Below are positions 8,561 through 16,189 of a DNA stretch of 38,623 bases, piece by piece; position 1 is the stretch's first letter; the number at the start of each line of letters is the position of its first letter. A program made the translations under genes and the position numbers. The stretch lies in the NCBI GenBank assembly GCA_002068325.1, contig MVZH01000011.1, positions 1 through 38,623 on the forward strand, written 5' to 3'. A model generated the notes under the pieces. The model did no database searches, was not told the DNA's origin, and saw only the letters and a list, made by a program, of their open reading frames with translations. Origin of the DNA: Lentisphaerae bacterium ADurb.BinA184. Lineage in GTDB: Bacteria; Verrucomicrobiota; Lentisphaeria; Oligosphaerales; MVZH01.

Positions 8561-9463
8561 TCACTTTCTGGGGGCGCCGCCCGTCGCGTGCGCTGCCACG
8601 AACTGCCCGGGTGGCAGTCCAGTGTGCCGGCGGAACACGGCGTGGAAATGACTGAGGCACGGGAACCCGCATTGCCGGGCCACGTCCTTGACCGGCAGCG
8701 GTGACGTGCGCAGCAGTTCGGCCGCCGCCTGCACCCGCACCCGCGTCACGTACCCCAGCACCGTCATTCCCGTCCGTCGTTTGAAGACCGTATGAAAGTG
8801 GCTGGCGCTCAGGCCGGCCACCTCGGCCAGGCGCGCCACCGGCAGGCTTTCCGACAGGCGTTCGCGGATGAAGACGGTCACCCGCCCGATGCGCTCGACG
8901 TCGGGGTCCCTGTGGTCGCGCACCTCATCGGCCAGTCTCAGTCTCGAGTCCGCCGCCAGCAGTGCCAGGATGGCCAGCAGGTCTGCCTTGATGGCGCACT
9001 GGCGTCCGAGTTCCTGCCGATGTTCGCCGGCATGCGCCATGGCATCGAGACGGGCGAGGATCTGCCGGCGCGTCGTGGCGGTAACGTCGAGGCGGGGCTT
9101 GCCGGCGAAGGAACGGCGCGTGAGGGCCTCGACGATCCGCCGGGCTTCGCGGTCGCCCGGCTGAACATCGCCGAAGCTGCCATCGTAGAAATTCAGAACG
9201 ATGCACGAACACGGCGTCTGCTGGCTTCCGGCGATGTGCCAGGATCCGGCGGGCAGGAGGAATAGCTCACCGGGTGTGAGCGGGAAGCTCTGCGGTCCCA
9301 GGAGCTGTACGGCCGTGCCGCGACAGAGTGTGACGATCTCGTGGAACGGGTGGGTGTGCCGGGCGAACGCGGGATCGCGGCAGCCGGGCGGTACGCTGCG
9401 GAAGGCATGGATGTGATGAGGCGTGTCGAGGCCGGGATCGCTCATGAGGCACCCGTCAAGCAT
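8561..9463 (-). CDS. AraC-family transcriptional regulator
   Basis: A one-component sugar-responsive regulator. The N-terminal half is a cupin sensor (HTHPFHEIVTLCRG, then LTPGELFLLPAGSWH). The C-terminal ~100 residues are a double helix-turn-helix of the AraC/XylS type: VARLAEVAGLSASHFHTVFK, then VKDVARQCGFPCLSHFHAVF and FRRHTGLPPGQF. The open frame extends to an ATG at 9532, but a strong minus-strand promoter (9493-9520) would start transcription near 9486, so I prefer ATG 9463 (about 300 aa), with ATG 9445 (MSDPG) also possible; none has a strong ribosome binding site. It is divergent from the pseudopilin gene at 9607 and shares its control region, so it likely regulates that gene and itself. 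The inducer cannot be read from the sequence. Confidence 0.9.
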   Translation of the reverse strand: MLDGCLMSDPGLDTPHHIHAFRSVPPGCRDPAFARHTHPFHEIVTLCRGTAVQLLGPQSFPLTPGELFLLPAGSWHIAGSQQTPCSCIVLNFYDGSFGDVQPGDREARRIVEALTRRSFAGKPRLDVTATTRRQILARLDAMAHAGEHRQELGRQCAIKADLLAILALLAADSRLRLADEVRDHRDPDVERIGRVTVFIRERLSESLPVARLAEVAGLSASHFHTVFKRRTGMTVLGYVTRVRVQAAAELLRTSPLPVKDVARQCGFPCLSHFHAVFRRHTGLPPGQFVAAHATGGAPRK

Positions 9464-9492
9464 GATAGCCGGTGTGACCGTAGGATTCCAGA

Positions 9493-9520
9493 ATATTACC
9501 GTAGAATCCGCGATTGTCAA
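9493..9520 (-). promoter_or_regulatory. Promoter of the AraC-type regulator gene
   Basis: On the minus strand TTGACA (9515-9520), a 16-base spacer and TAATAT (9493-9498) make a near-consensus sigma70 promoter. Its -35 box overlaps the -35 box of the plus-strand promoter at 9514-9519, so polymerase binding in the two directions should be mutually exclusive. Confidence 0.65.
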
Positions 9521-9542
9521 AGTCGCCGGCATGGGGTATCTT
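9514..9542 (+). promoter_or_regulatory. Promoter of the pseudopilin gene
   Basis: TTGTCA (9514-9519), a 17-base spacer, and TATCTT (9537-9542). Transcription would begin around 9549, leaving a leader of about 58 bases before ATG 9607. It overlaps the divergent promoter of the AraC gene at the -35 position. Confidence 0.6.
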
Positions 9543-9606
9543 AAGTAGGTATGCTTTGAGGCGGCGCCGCGCTGGCGCCCGTGGACAGTTCGATTCGACG
9601 GCGTGA

Positions 9607-10539
9607 ATGTTGCGTCACCGTTTTACACTCATCGAACTTCTGGTCGTGGTCGCCATCCTGGCGATTCTGGTGGCGTTGCTGCTGCCGGGGTTGCGCGTCG
9701 CCCGGGAGAAGGCCAAGCTGGTGCGCTGCCTGGGCAACGAGCGGCAGATTCACCTCTACGGCGCGGTCTATGCCAACGACCATGACGGGCGGTTGCCGCA
9801 GCGAGGCGGCGGGTTCTCAGCGTACCCGCAGATCATCGGGCCGACGGGACTGGGCGTTGCCTCGTCAATCTACAGCAACCACGCCAGGGCTCTGGGAGTT
9901 CTCTTTGAGGACTACTGCAACATCCGGGTGTTCAAGCAGAACAACTGGGACAACCAGCGGTTCTGGGCGAGCTGGGCGCCGGACCCGGCGCTGCGGAAGC
10001 GGCGCCCCAACATCTTCCACTGTCCCTCCAGCCCGCTAACCTACGCGGCGGCCACCGACAACGACTGCACGACGATCGACTACTTCCTGGCCAGCTTCGG
10101 CGTCCACCAGTACCGCTTTTCCTGGGACGTACAGTACGCCGGCTACCGGTACTATCCGGCGGCTTTCCCGCGCCTGCATCTGATGGGACCGTACAATGGC
10201 TATCAGGTCGCCTCGGTCGTCGACATGGCCAATCATCCCGGCGCCGGCAACGCGGTTGGTACCGACGGGGCGGGACGCACGTTCCGGTACACGTCGGCGG
10301 ACGCCCACCAGTTCCCGGGGGAGTATGACGGCGTGATCTGGCTGCCGAAGACCCACGCGGCGGTGCGCATGAGGCAGTGCGTGAGCGTCGGCGCGAGTTG
10401 GACGGACGGTCTGTTCACCCTTGGCATGTCGCAGGTCCAGGTCTGCGACCCGGCGGCTGCCAGTTACTCTTGGGGCTGGTTTAGCGCCGGTGTGTGGAAT
10501 CTCAGTCAGGCGGCAGACCGTCTCCTCTTTGGGTACTGA
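9607..10539 (+). CDS. Type II secretion/type IV pilin-like pseudopilin
   Basis: A 310-aa prepilin-like protein. The very short leader MLRHR is followed by [24 protein letters not shown], the methylation-motif helix (FTLIE with Glu+5) used by prepilin peptidase and for assembly in the inner membrane. Arg rather than Gly precedes the Phe, a form I associate with Lentisphaerae pseudopilins. The remainder is a large globular C-terminal domain with the FHCPSS Cys-Pro motif, aromatic-rich loops and [16 protein letters not shown], like the DUF1559/H-X9-DG type proteins that occur in many copies next to AraC regulators and glycoside hydrolases. It probably has a surface or secretion-linked role, perhaps substrate recognition, but that is inferred. 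The ribosome binding site is weak. A PEP-CTERM gene follows 139 bp downstream. Confidence 0.88.
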   Translation: MLRHRFTLIELLVVVAILAILVALLLPGLRVAREKAKLVRCLGNERQIHLYGAVYANDHDGRLPQRGGGFSAYPQIIGPTGLGVASSIYSNHARALGVLFEDYCNIRVFKQNNWDNQRFWASWAPDPALRKRRPNIFHCPSSPLTYAAATDNDCTTIDYFLASFGVHQYRFSWDVQYAGYRYYPAAFPRLHLMGPYNGYQVASVVDMANHPGAGNAVGTDGAGRTFRYTSADAHQFPGEYDGVIWLPKTHAAVRMRQCVSVGASWTDGLFTLGMSQVQVCDPAAASYSWGWFSAGVWNLSQAADRLLFGY

Positions 10540-10678
10540 GACAGGCCGAACCCGGCACGGCTCCGGACTCGCGGAGACATCGAGTGCGAACGACAACCTG
10601 GCGGACGGCGCCGCCCCGACGGGCGACACCGAACAGCGGCAGGCAACCACAACACGAGCAGGAAAGGGAGTCACGACG

Positions 10679-11365
10679 ATGGACAGCAGGAGAACTCAGG
10701 GCGCGTCGATGGTTCGGGCGATGGCGGTTGGCGTGAGCATGCTGTGCCTGAGCGCCGGCAGTCTCCATGCGGCCAATATCGAACTGCTTGCGTACTGGCA
10801 CTTCAACGACAGCGACCTGATTGTCGACCAGGGTAGCGGGATCATGGCCATCGTAACCGGCATCGGTTCACCTGCGATGGTCACGTACCAGAGCGGCGAG
10901 GCCACGACCCTGAACGCCTACGGCGCCGCATCAGCAGGCATGGGACTGCTCGTCGGGCAGAACCAGTCCTTCCAGGGCAGTTCGTTCCAGTGGGATATCA
11001 ACATGACCAACTGCGCCGACTTGGTCATGACCTGGGCAGAGAGGAAACTCAACACCTTTGGCTCGTACTCGAACAACGAAGTCTATTGGCGGGTCGGCAA
11101 CAGCGGCGCGTTCACGCTCCTGGAGACCGAGGCCATCAGCACAACCTACAGCCTTCAGACCGCCGATTTTTCGGCCATCTCGGGGCTAGATGGCCAGCCC
11201 CTCGTGCAAATACGCTACACGCTTCGGCGTGAGTCGAACAACGACTGGAACTCGTACAACAGCATGGACAACATCCAGTTCAATGCCATGATCCCTGAAC
11301 CCAGTTCTGCGTTCCTGGCCCTGGTCGGGTGTGCGCTCGCCTACAGCCGCAGGCGCCGGGGGTGA
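10679..11365 (+). CDS. PEP-CTERM sorting-domain protein
   Basis: A 228-aa exported protein. ATG 10679 is preceded by GGAAAGGGAG and begins a signal peptide (MVRAMAVGVSMLCLSAGSLHA). The mature part starts ELLAYWHFNDSDL, reminiscent of the beta-jelly-roll openings of PEP-CTERM proteins (yW.F.d), then a Ser/Asn/Thr-rich beta-sandwich-like domain with NDWNSYNSMDNIQF, which looks like the final strand of a LamG-like fold. The end, IPEPSSAFLALVGCALAYSRRRRG, is a PEP-CTERM signal: Pro-Glu-Pro, a hydrophobic helix and an Arg cluster. Processing would need an exosortase encoded elsewhere. It lies between the pseudopilin gene and the giant enzyme gene and is probably co-transcribed with them. Confidence 0.88.
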   Translation: MDSRRTQGASMVRAMAVGVSMLCLSAGSLHAANIELLAYWHFNDSDLIVDQGSGIMAIVTGIGSPAMVTYQSGEATTLNAYGAASAGMGLLVGQNQSFQGSSFQWDINMTNCADLVMTWAERKLNTFGSYSNNEVYWRVGNSGAFTLLETEAISTTYSLQTADFSAISGLDGQPLVQIRYTLRRESNNDWNSYNSMDNIQFNAMIPEPSSAFLALVGCALAYSRRRRG

Positions 11366-11428
11366 TTGGATTGCGCCGCATCGAGGCTTCTGGTGCCGTG
11401 CCGGTTGAGCGGCTACGGTGTGTCGTGG

Positions 11429-11516
11429 CGCGGGGCGGCCCGACCCGCGGGGTGGGCCAGGCCGTCACCCGCCGGCCCAGGCGGTCCGGCCCCACTGAGG
11501 GCAAGTTCCAGGAGAG
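11429..11516 (+). promoter_or_regulatory. Structured leader before the large secreted protein
   Basis: The near-copy of this element at 8281-8366 shows it is a mobile or conserved unit. It contains hairpin CGCGGG (11429-11434) / CCCGCG (11444-11449), a second stem GCCGG/CCGGC in the middle, and ends with AGTTCCAGGAGAG, which provides the ribosome binding site five bases before ATG 11522. A shorter, weaker version (GGCTTCAGGAGAGAG) precedes the ATG at 1352. Confidence 0.5.
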
Positions 11517-11521
11517 ACCAC

Positions 11522-14500
11522 ATGGCAAAGCTCGTTCGGTTGCGGGAATGGGCGGTGGCAGGTGTGCTGGCGACAACGGCTCTGCTTGCCTGCGTGAACC
11601 TCGCGTGCGCCGCCGAGGCGGCAAAGCCGCCGGCAGTCTTGTTCACCAGCGGCCTGCACCAGGCCTACTTCACAAAGCCGCTGCACGCCGAGGGGATCGA
11701 ACTGCACACCTGCTCCCCCGCCCAATTGCCGGAACGGCTGCCCACCGGCGACTACAACGCGGCCGTGGTCACCGGCGGCCTGGCGGACGCCAAGGTTGTC
11801 GAGGCGCTGAATGCCTTCATGGCGGCCGGCGGCGGCGTCCTGCTCCTGCCCGGCGAGAAGTGGCGCGAGGCGGAATGGCTGGCGCACCAGAAGTTCCTCG
11901 AAGGGCATGGGGCGCGGTTTGACTGGGTCATCATCCATGAGCGCGACCCCGGCCGCGTCGTCCAGGCCTTCCAGTGTCCGCTGCAGTTCACTGAGAGTGT
12001 CAGCCCGCCGTTCAATGACGATGTGTCCGGGCTGCTGTACTATCACCGCGGCAATCAGGAGGGATCCACGGCGCCGGTCAGCGTCTCCGGCGACGCCAAC
12101 TGGATGCCGGTGGTGAAAGCTTCGCCGACGGCGGAGGCTGTGCCTTACGAGGCGGAGAAGCGCGCGATCGTGCGGCCCTACATCCCAGCCAGGAGCGAGC
12201 TGGCGCCGACGCTGCTGGCGGCGCGTCAGGTCGGCAAGGGACGCCTGGCCGCCGTCGGCATCAACCCGGAGTGGATTTTTGCCAGCCCTGGAAACTGCCC
12301 GCCGGTCGAGGACATGATGACGCGTGGCCAGGGCGGCAAGCCGAGCGACTGGATCCGCCTGTACGCCAATCTGTTCCGCTGGCTGGGCGAGCCGACGCTG
12401 GCCGCCGGCAAGGGCGGCAAGCCTACCCCCGCGGCCCTGCTGGAATCCACCTTCAAGCCCAAGCCGCCCGAGGTCTTGCGGGACTGGACGCAGGCGCCGC
12501 CGATCCTCGATCAGGATCAGCTGCCGGGACTGGTCGGCGCCCGCTCGAACCACTCCGGCGGGAAAGCGACCGTCGCCGAATGGGTCGCCGCCGCCAAGGC
12601 CGCCGGCCTCCGCTACCTTGTCTTCCTCGAGCCGCTGGCCGGAACCACCGAGGAGAGCTTCACCAAGTTGAAGGCGGACTGTCAGCGCACCAACGACGTT
12701 GACGCCACGTTCTTCGCCTGCCCGGGCATCTGGTGGCGCGACGCGCATACCCGCACCGCGCAGTTCTTCTTCGGCGAGAACGTCCAGTACCCGCTGGCGA
12801 CCATCCCCCTGACCGCCGACCGGGCGATGTTCGACAACAGCAAGGGCCTGCCCGAGCAGGTGCGCACCAAGTATATCTTCGACTACGTCTTCGAGCAGAT
12901 GGGCTACAAGGGACCGACCGGCTATTTCCGCCATGACGAGAGTGAGATTCCGCCGTGGGAGTACAAGATGAACAACATGTTCGTCATCCATTCCACGGAG
13001 AACGGCAAGACTCTGGACAACCACTTTGACGACTTCGCCTTCCTGCAGGCGCAGCAGATGTACTACGCGCCGCTTTCCATCGCGCTGATGGACAGCCCCG
13101 ACCAGATCGCGGCCACACTCAGGGATGGCTGGACGGTTGTGAATACCGCGCCCGGTGAGTTCGGCGACGGTTCCTATTCGAAAGAGTACGGGGAGGGGGT
13201 TGCCGCCATGCGCAAGCTGTTCACCGAGGAGCTGGCCTGGCTGCGGCCGTACCAGTACATCACGCAGGGGCCGCGCCTTCTGGCCTGGCGCGGGCGTTGG
13301 GAAGTGGTGGTGCCGTGGGGCGAGTGGTTCCGGCCGGACCTGTGGCGCTACCAGGCGCGACTGCACGTCGTCAGTGAGGCCGGGCTGAAAGACATCGCCA
13401 TCCTGTCCAACGGCCGCGAGCTCTACCACTTCCGGCCGGGCGGGGCGAAGGAGTTCGACCGCACGTTCGAGTTCGAGAACTCGCAGCAGCGCTCGATCTA
13501 CCCGATCGTCACCGATGTCAACGGCCGCCAGGCGATCGGCTCCTACATCCGCAATACGAACACGCTGCAGAATGAATTCATCTGCGGCGACCGCTGCAAT
13601 TACCTGAGTTCGGGGACCTCGCTGACCAAGGACGGGCGGTACCACTTCTACAAGAGCGGCAACATGAACGGGTATACGCACAACAAGGGCGGATGGTATG
13701 GCACGGTGGCGCCCTCGGCGACGCTGACCCTTGACTACCCGACCCTGCCGATTGATGGCGCCGGCAGCGGCAAGGACAGCCCCAGCTTCGTGTTCGCGCC
13801 GGCCGTCGCCGTGGCGGACTACCCCCCGATCAGTCACATCAATTGCCGGCCGCGGTTCGTGCTGGCCGGGCCGGACGTGGTGATTGGCGGCGGGTACGTG
13901 GACAATGTGATCACCGACCCCTCGAGCTGGGGCAATGCCTGGTCATGGTGGAGCCCGGTCAAGCCCAACCCATTTGTCGAGGGCTTCGGGCAGGTCACCA
14001 GCTTTGCCGCCTACTCCGACGGTCTGCGCGCAGGCTGGTACGAGTTCCAGCTCGCCGCGCGCCAGGATCTGGGCGGTGCCGACGCGAAGATGCCGGTTCG
14101 CTACACGCACACCCGATTCACGGAGTTTCGCGACGCCGGCGGTGCCGTCTACACAGCCGCCGATCTGGCGAAGATGCCTGAGAGTGGCCCCTTTGGCGTC
14201 GGCGCGTACCTGCTGGTCGATGCGGAGGGTGGCCCCGCCGGCTTGGTCAGCCTCGACGACGGGCTGGTCTACACGCGCAAGGGCAACGAGATCTCGCTTG
14301 GCGCGCGACCCGCCGCCGGGGGACTGGCCGCGGGGGCGAAGCTCGCCACCCGCATCGGCTTCGTCGGCTCGCCGGCGGGGACTTCACTGGACACGCTGCG
14401 CGCCTTCTTCGCGGCGATGCAGGCCCTGCCGCCGGAGTCCAAAATCCAGGCCGCCTCCCAGCGTGCCGACGCCATCGCGCTGCACCTGGACGGCGCCGGC

Positions 14501-14914
14501 CGCGGCGCCGAGGTGAAGATCCCGGCCGTCCCGCTGCGCGCCAACCGCGCTCTTTTGCTCGAGGGCATGAATGACACCTGGGACGTGTGGCTGCTGGATC
14601 GCGCTCGTCCCGCCCCCAACTGGCGGCAATTGCCCATGGTTGACGGCACAGCCTACGCCGCCGTCTTTGCGGATGAGGCGATTGACCTGTTCCTTGGGCA
14701 CCCCGTGATCGCCGACCGCCCGGAGCTGCGGATCAGCCTCTGCAACACCCTGCCCGGCAAGTGGTTGGTATCCATCCACAACCCGACGGAGCGGGCGATC
14801 ACCGCCCGTGTCGAGAGCGCGAAGGCATGGACGCCGTTCACACTGCCCGCCCGATCCTGTGAGATTGCCGCGGGCTCCAGCCTGGACCTGGCCGTCGAAG
14901 CGGCCCAGCCATAG
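11522..14914 (+). CDS. Large secreted protein with GATase/ThuA-like N-terminal domain
   Basis: A 1130-aa exported protein. ATG 11522 follows AGGAGAG and opens a signal peptide (VLATTALLACVNLACAAEA). Residues about 38-290 resemble a class I glutamine-amidotransferase-like fold: LFTSGLHQAYF, DYNAAVVTGGL, LNAFMAAGGGVLLLPG and GKGRLAAVGINPEWIF. Residues about 330-610 look like an alpha/beta barrel (GLRYLVFLEPL, GYFRHDESEIPPWEY, DGWTVVNTAPGEFGDG), possibly a PHP- or amidohydrolase-like TIM domain. The C-terminal third is beta-rich and likely a galactose-mutarotase-like or carbohydrate-binding module. I do not recognise a named family. The role is probably polysaccharide-related, from its location between PEP-CTERM and GH20-like genes. 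A 160-base piece of it is duplicated at 1-160. Confidence 0.75.
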   Translation: MAKLVRLREWAVAGVLATTALLACVNLACAAEAAKPPAVLFTSGLHQAYFTKPLHAEGIELHTCSPAQLPERLPTGDYNAAVVTGGLADAKVVEALNAFMAAGGGVLLLPGEKWREAEWLAHQKFLEGHGARFDWVIIHERDPGRVVQAFQCPLQFTESVSPPFNDDVSGLLYYHRGNQEGSTAPVSVSGDANWMPVVKASPTAEAVPYEAEKRAIVRPYIPARSELAPTLLAARQVGKGRLAAVGINPEWIFASPGNCPPVEDMMTRGQGGKPSDWIRLYANLFRWLGEPTLAAGKGGKPTPAALLESTFKPKPPEVLRDWTQAPPILDQDQLPGLVGARSNHSGGKATVAEWVAAAKAAGLRYLVFLEPLAGTTEESFTKLKADCQRTNDVDATFFACPGIWWRDAHTRTAQFFFGENVQYPLATIPLTADRAMFDNSKGLPEQVRTKYIFDYVFEQMGYKGPTGYFRHDESEIPPWEYKMNNMFVIHSTENGKTLDNHFDDFAFLQAQQMYYAPLSIALMDSPDQIAATLRDGWTVVNTAPGEFGDGSYSKEYGEGVAAMRKLFTEELAWLRPYQYITQGPRLLAWRGRWEVVVPWGEWFRPDLWRYQARLHVVSEAGLKDIAILSNGRELYHFRPGGAKEFDRTFEFENSQQRSIYPIVTDVNGRQAIGSYIRNTNTLQNEFICGDRCNYLSSGTSLTKDGRYHFYKSGNMNGYTHNKGGWYGTVAPSATLTLDYPTLPIDGAGSGKDSPSFVFAPAVAVADYPPISHINCRPRFVLAGPDVVIGGGYVDNVITDPSSWGNAWSWWSPVKPNPFVEGFGQVTSFAAYSDGLRAGWYEFQLAARQDLGGADAKMPVRYTHTRFTEFRDAGGAVYTAADLAKMPESGPFGVGAYLLVDAEGGPAGLVSLDDGLVYTRKGNEISLGARPAAGGLAAGAKLATRIGFVGSPAGTSLDTLRAFFAAMQALPPESKIQAASQRADAIALHLDGAGRGAEVKIPAVPLRANRALLLEGMNDTWDVWLLDRARPAPNWRQLPMVDGTAYAAVFADEAIDLFLGHPVIADRPELRISLCNTLPGKWLVSIHNPTERAITARVESAKAWTPFTLPARSCEIAAGSSLDLAVEAAQP

Positions 14915-15014
14915 GCCCTCCGGTCTGGCCGATCACCCGATGGTGACGGGAGTGACCCCGGTCGGCCTCAGCTGTCCGGCGCGGGGGGCAAGCGGCACAG
15001 GGAGCGCAGAGGCC

Positions 15015-16118
15015 ATGGACGACGCGAAAGGGGCGATGCCTCCGGTCGAGCCGATGTCCGCCAACCGGTGGTCGGGGGCCGACTCGGAGCCCTATCCGGT
15101 ATTGGCTCACCACCTGCTGTGCGCCGCCTGCGTGCGTGGCGGCTGCGCCACGCCACCGTGCGGGCGCCGGAGGATCGAGGACCTGCTCGAAGTCCTGTGG
15201 TCCTACCCGCATGTCCCATTGCTGATCCGAGCCGACGTGGATGTGGCGCGTGCCCACTATCTCGCTGTTCACGGGGGGGGCGACCAGCGCCCCCTGCCGC
15301 CCGACTTCGCCCCGCGCCAGGCCGCGGCCGCCGACAGGCGCAAGGATCTGGAAGTCTGCCGTCTGCTGGGCATCTATCCGAACACCGTGCTCCCGGCCTA
15401 CCATGCGTACTCGATCCTGTTCACGCGCCTGCCCGCGCTCGATGGGATGTGCCGGGGGCTGTCCGGCAATACGGCCATGTGGCCCGAGTGTCCACACGCG
15501 GCCAGCGGCTGCTACGAACGCGTGGCCGGTGCCCCCCGCCCTGGGATCAGAGAACAGACGGCCCGTGGCGAAGACCTGGCCGGCCAGGGAATCTGGGCGC
15601 TCATCCGCCCGCGGACCCGAGCCGAGATGCGCACGGCGAAACAAACCTCCTCGGCCCGCATCCGCCGGACAGCCGAACGCCTCTACATCCGCCCCAACCA
15701 TCTGCTGTGCATCCTGTGCACACGCACCGCGGAGACGCCGCTGGCCGAAGACAACCTGGTCGAACTGCGACAGCGCATGGAGGCAGAGCCCGACATACCC
15801 GTCACCCTCACCGAGGGCTGCTGCATGGTCTGCGATCCGTGCAACGTGTACCACCCCGGCGAGCACCTCTGCTACCATGCCCACCCGAAGAATGTCCTGC
15901 GCGACCTGCGCATGCTCGAGATTCTTGGCCTGCTGCCGGGCGCGACCCTGCCGGCACGCGAGGTGTACCGGCTGATCTTCGAGCGGATTCCCAGTTGCCG
16001 GGTTGTGTGCGGGTGGGGCGACGGTTCCGACAACGCCCCCTTCTGGTCGCCGTGCGGCGGCTGGCAGGGCACCGCCATCCAAGACGCCCGCGAGGCCGGC
16101 TTCCTGCAGCGCCGGTGA
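15015..16118 (+). CDS. Tandem DUF1284-like cysteine-rich protein
   Basis: A 367-aa protein with no signal peptide and two homologous halves. Repeat A has AHHLLCAACVRGGC (His32-His33, Cys36, Cys39) and later LEVCRLLGIYPNTVLPAYHAY; repeat B has PNHLLCILCTR (His229, Cys232, Cys235), GCCMVCDPCN (Cys269, Cys270, Cys273, Cys276), and LRMLEILGLLPGATLPAREVY. The HLLC plus cysteine-cluster pattern matches DUF1284, a putative iron-sulfur or metal-binding family of unknown role that is normally a single domain. The second Cys cluster is missing from repeat A, suggesting one half has lost or changed metal binding. ATG 15015 follows agggag. It heads a closely spaced run with the GH20-like gene (71-bp gap). 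The function is unknown; a redox or sensing role is possible. Confidence 0.7.
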   Translation: MDDAKGAMPPVEPMSANRWSGADSEPYPVLAHHLLCAACVRGGCATPPCGRRRIEDLLEVLWSYPHVPLLIRADVDVARAHYLAVHGGGDQRPLPPDFAPRQAAAADRRKDLEVCRLLGIYPNTVLPAYHAYSILFTRLPALDGMCRGLSGNTAMWPECPHAASGCYERVAGAPRPGIREQTARGEDLAGQGIWALIRPRTRAEMRTAKQTSSARIRRTAERLYIRPNHLLCILCTRTAETPLAEDNLVELRQRMEAEPDIPVTLTEGCCMVCDPCNVYHPGEHLCYHAHPKNVLRDLRMLEILGLLPGATLPAREVYRLIFERIPSCRVVCGWGDGSDNAPFWSPCGGWQGTAIQDAREAGFLQRR

Positions 16119-16189
16119 GATGGAAGCGAAGAGGGACGGGGCGCATCGCTGGTGAAGCCCCCGCTGAAGGCGAGCGTGAAGGAGAGCGT

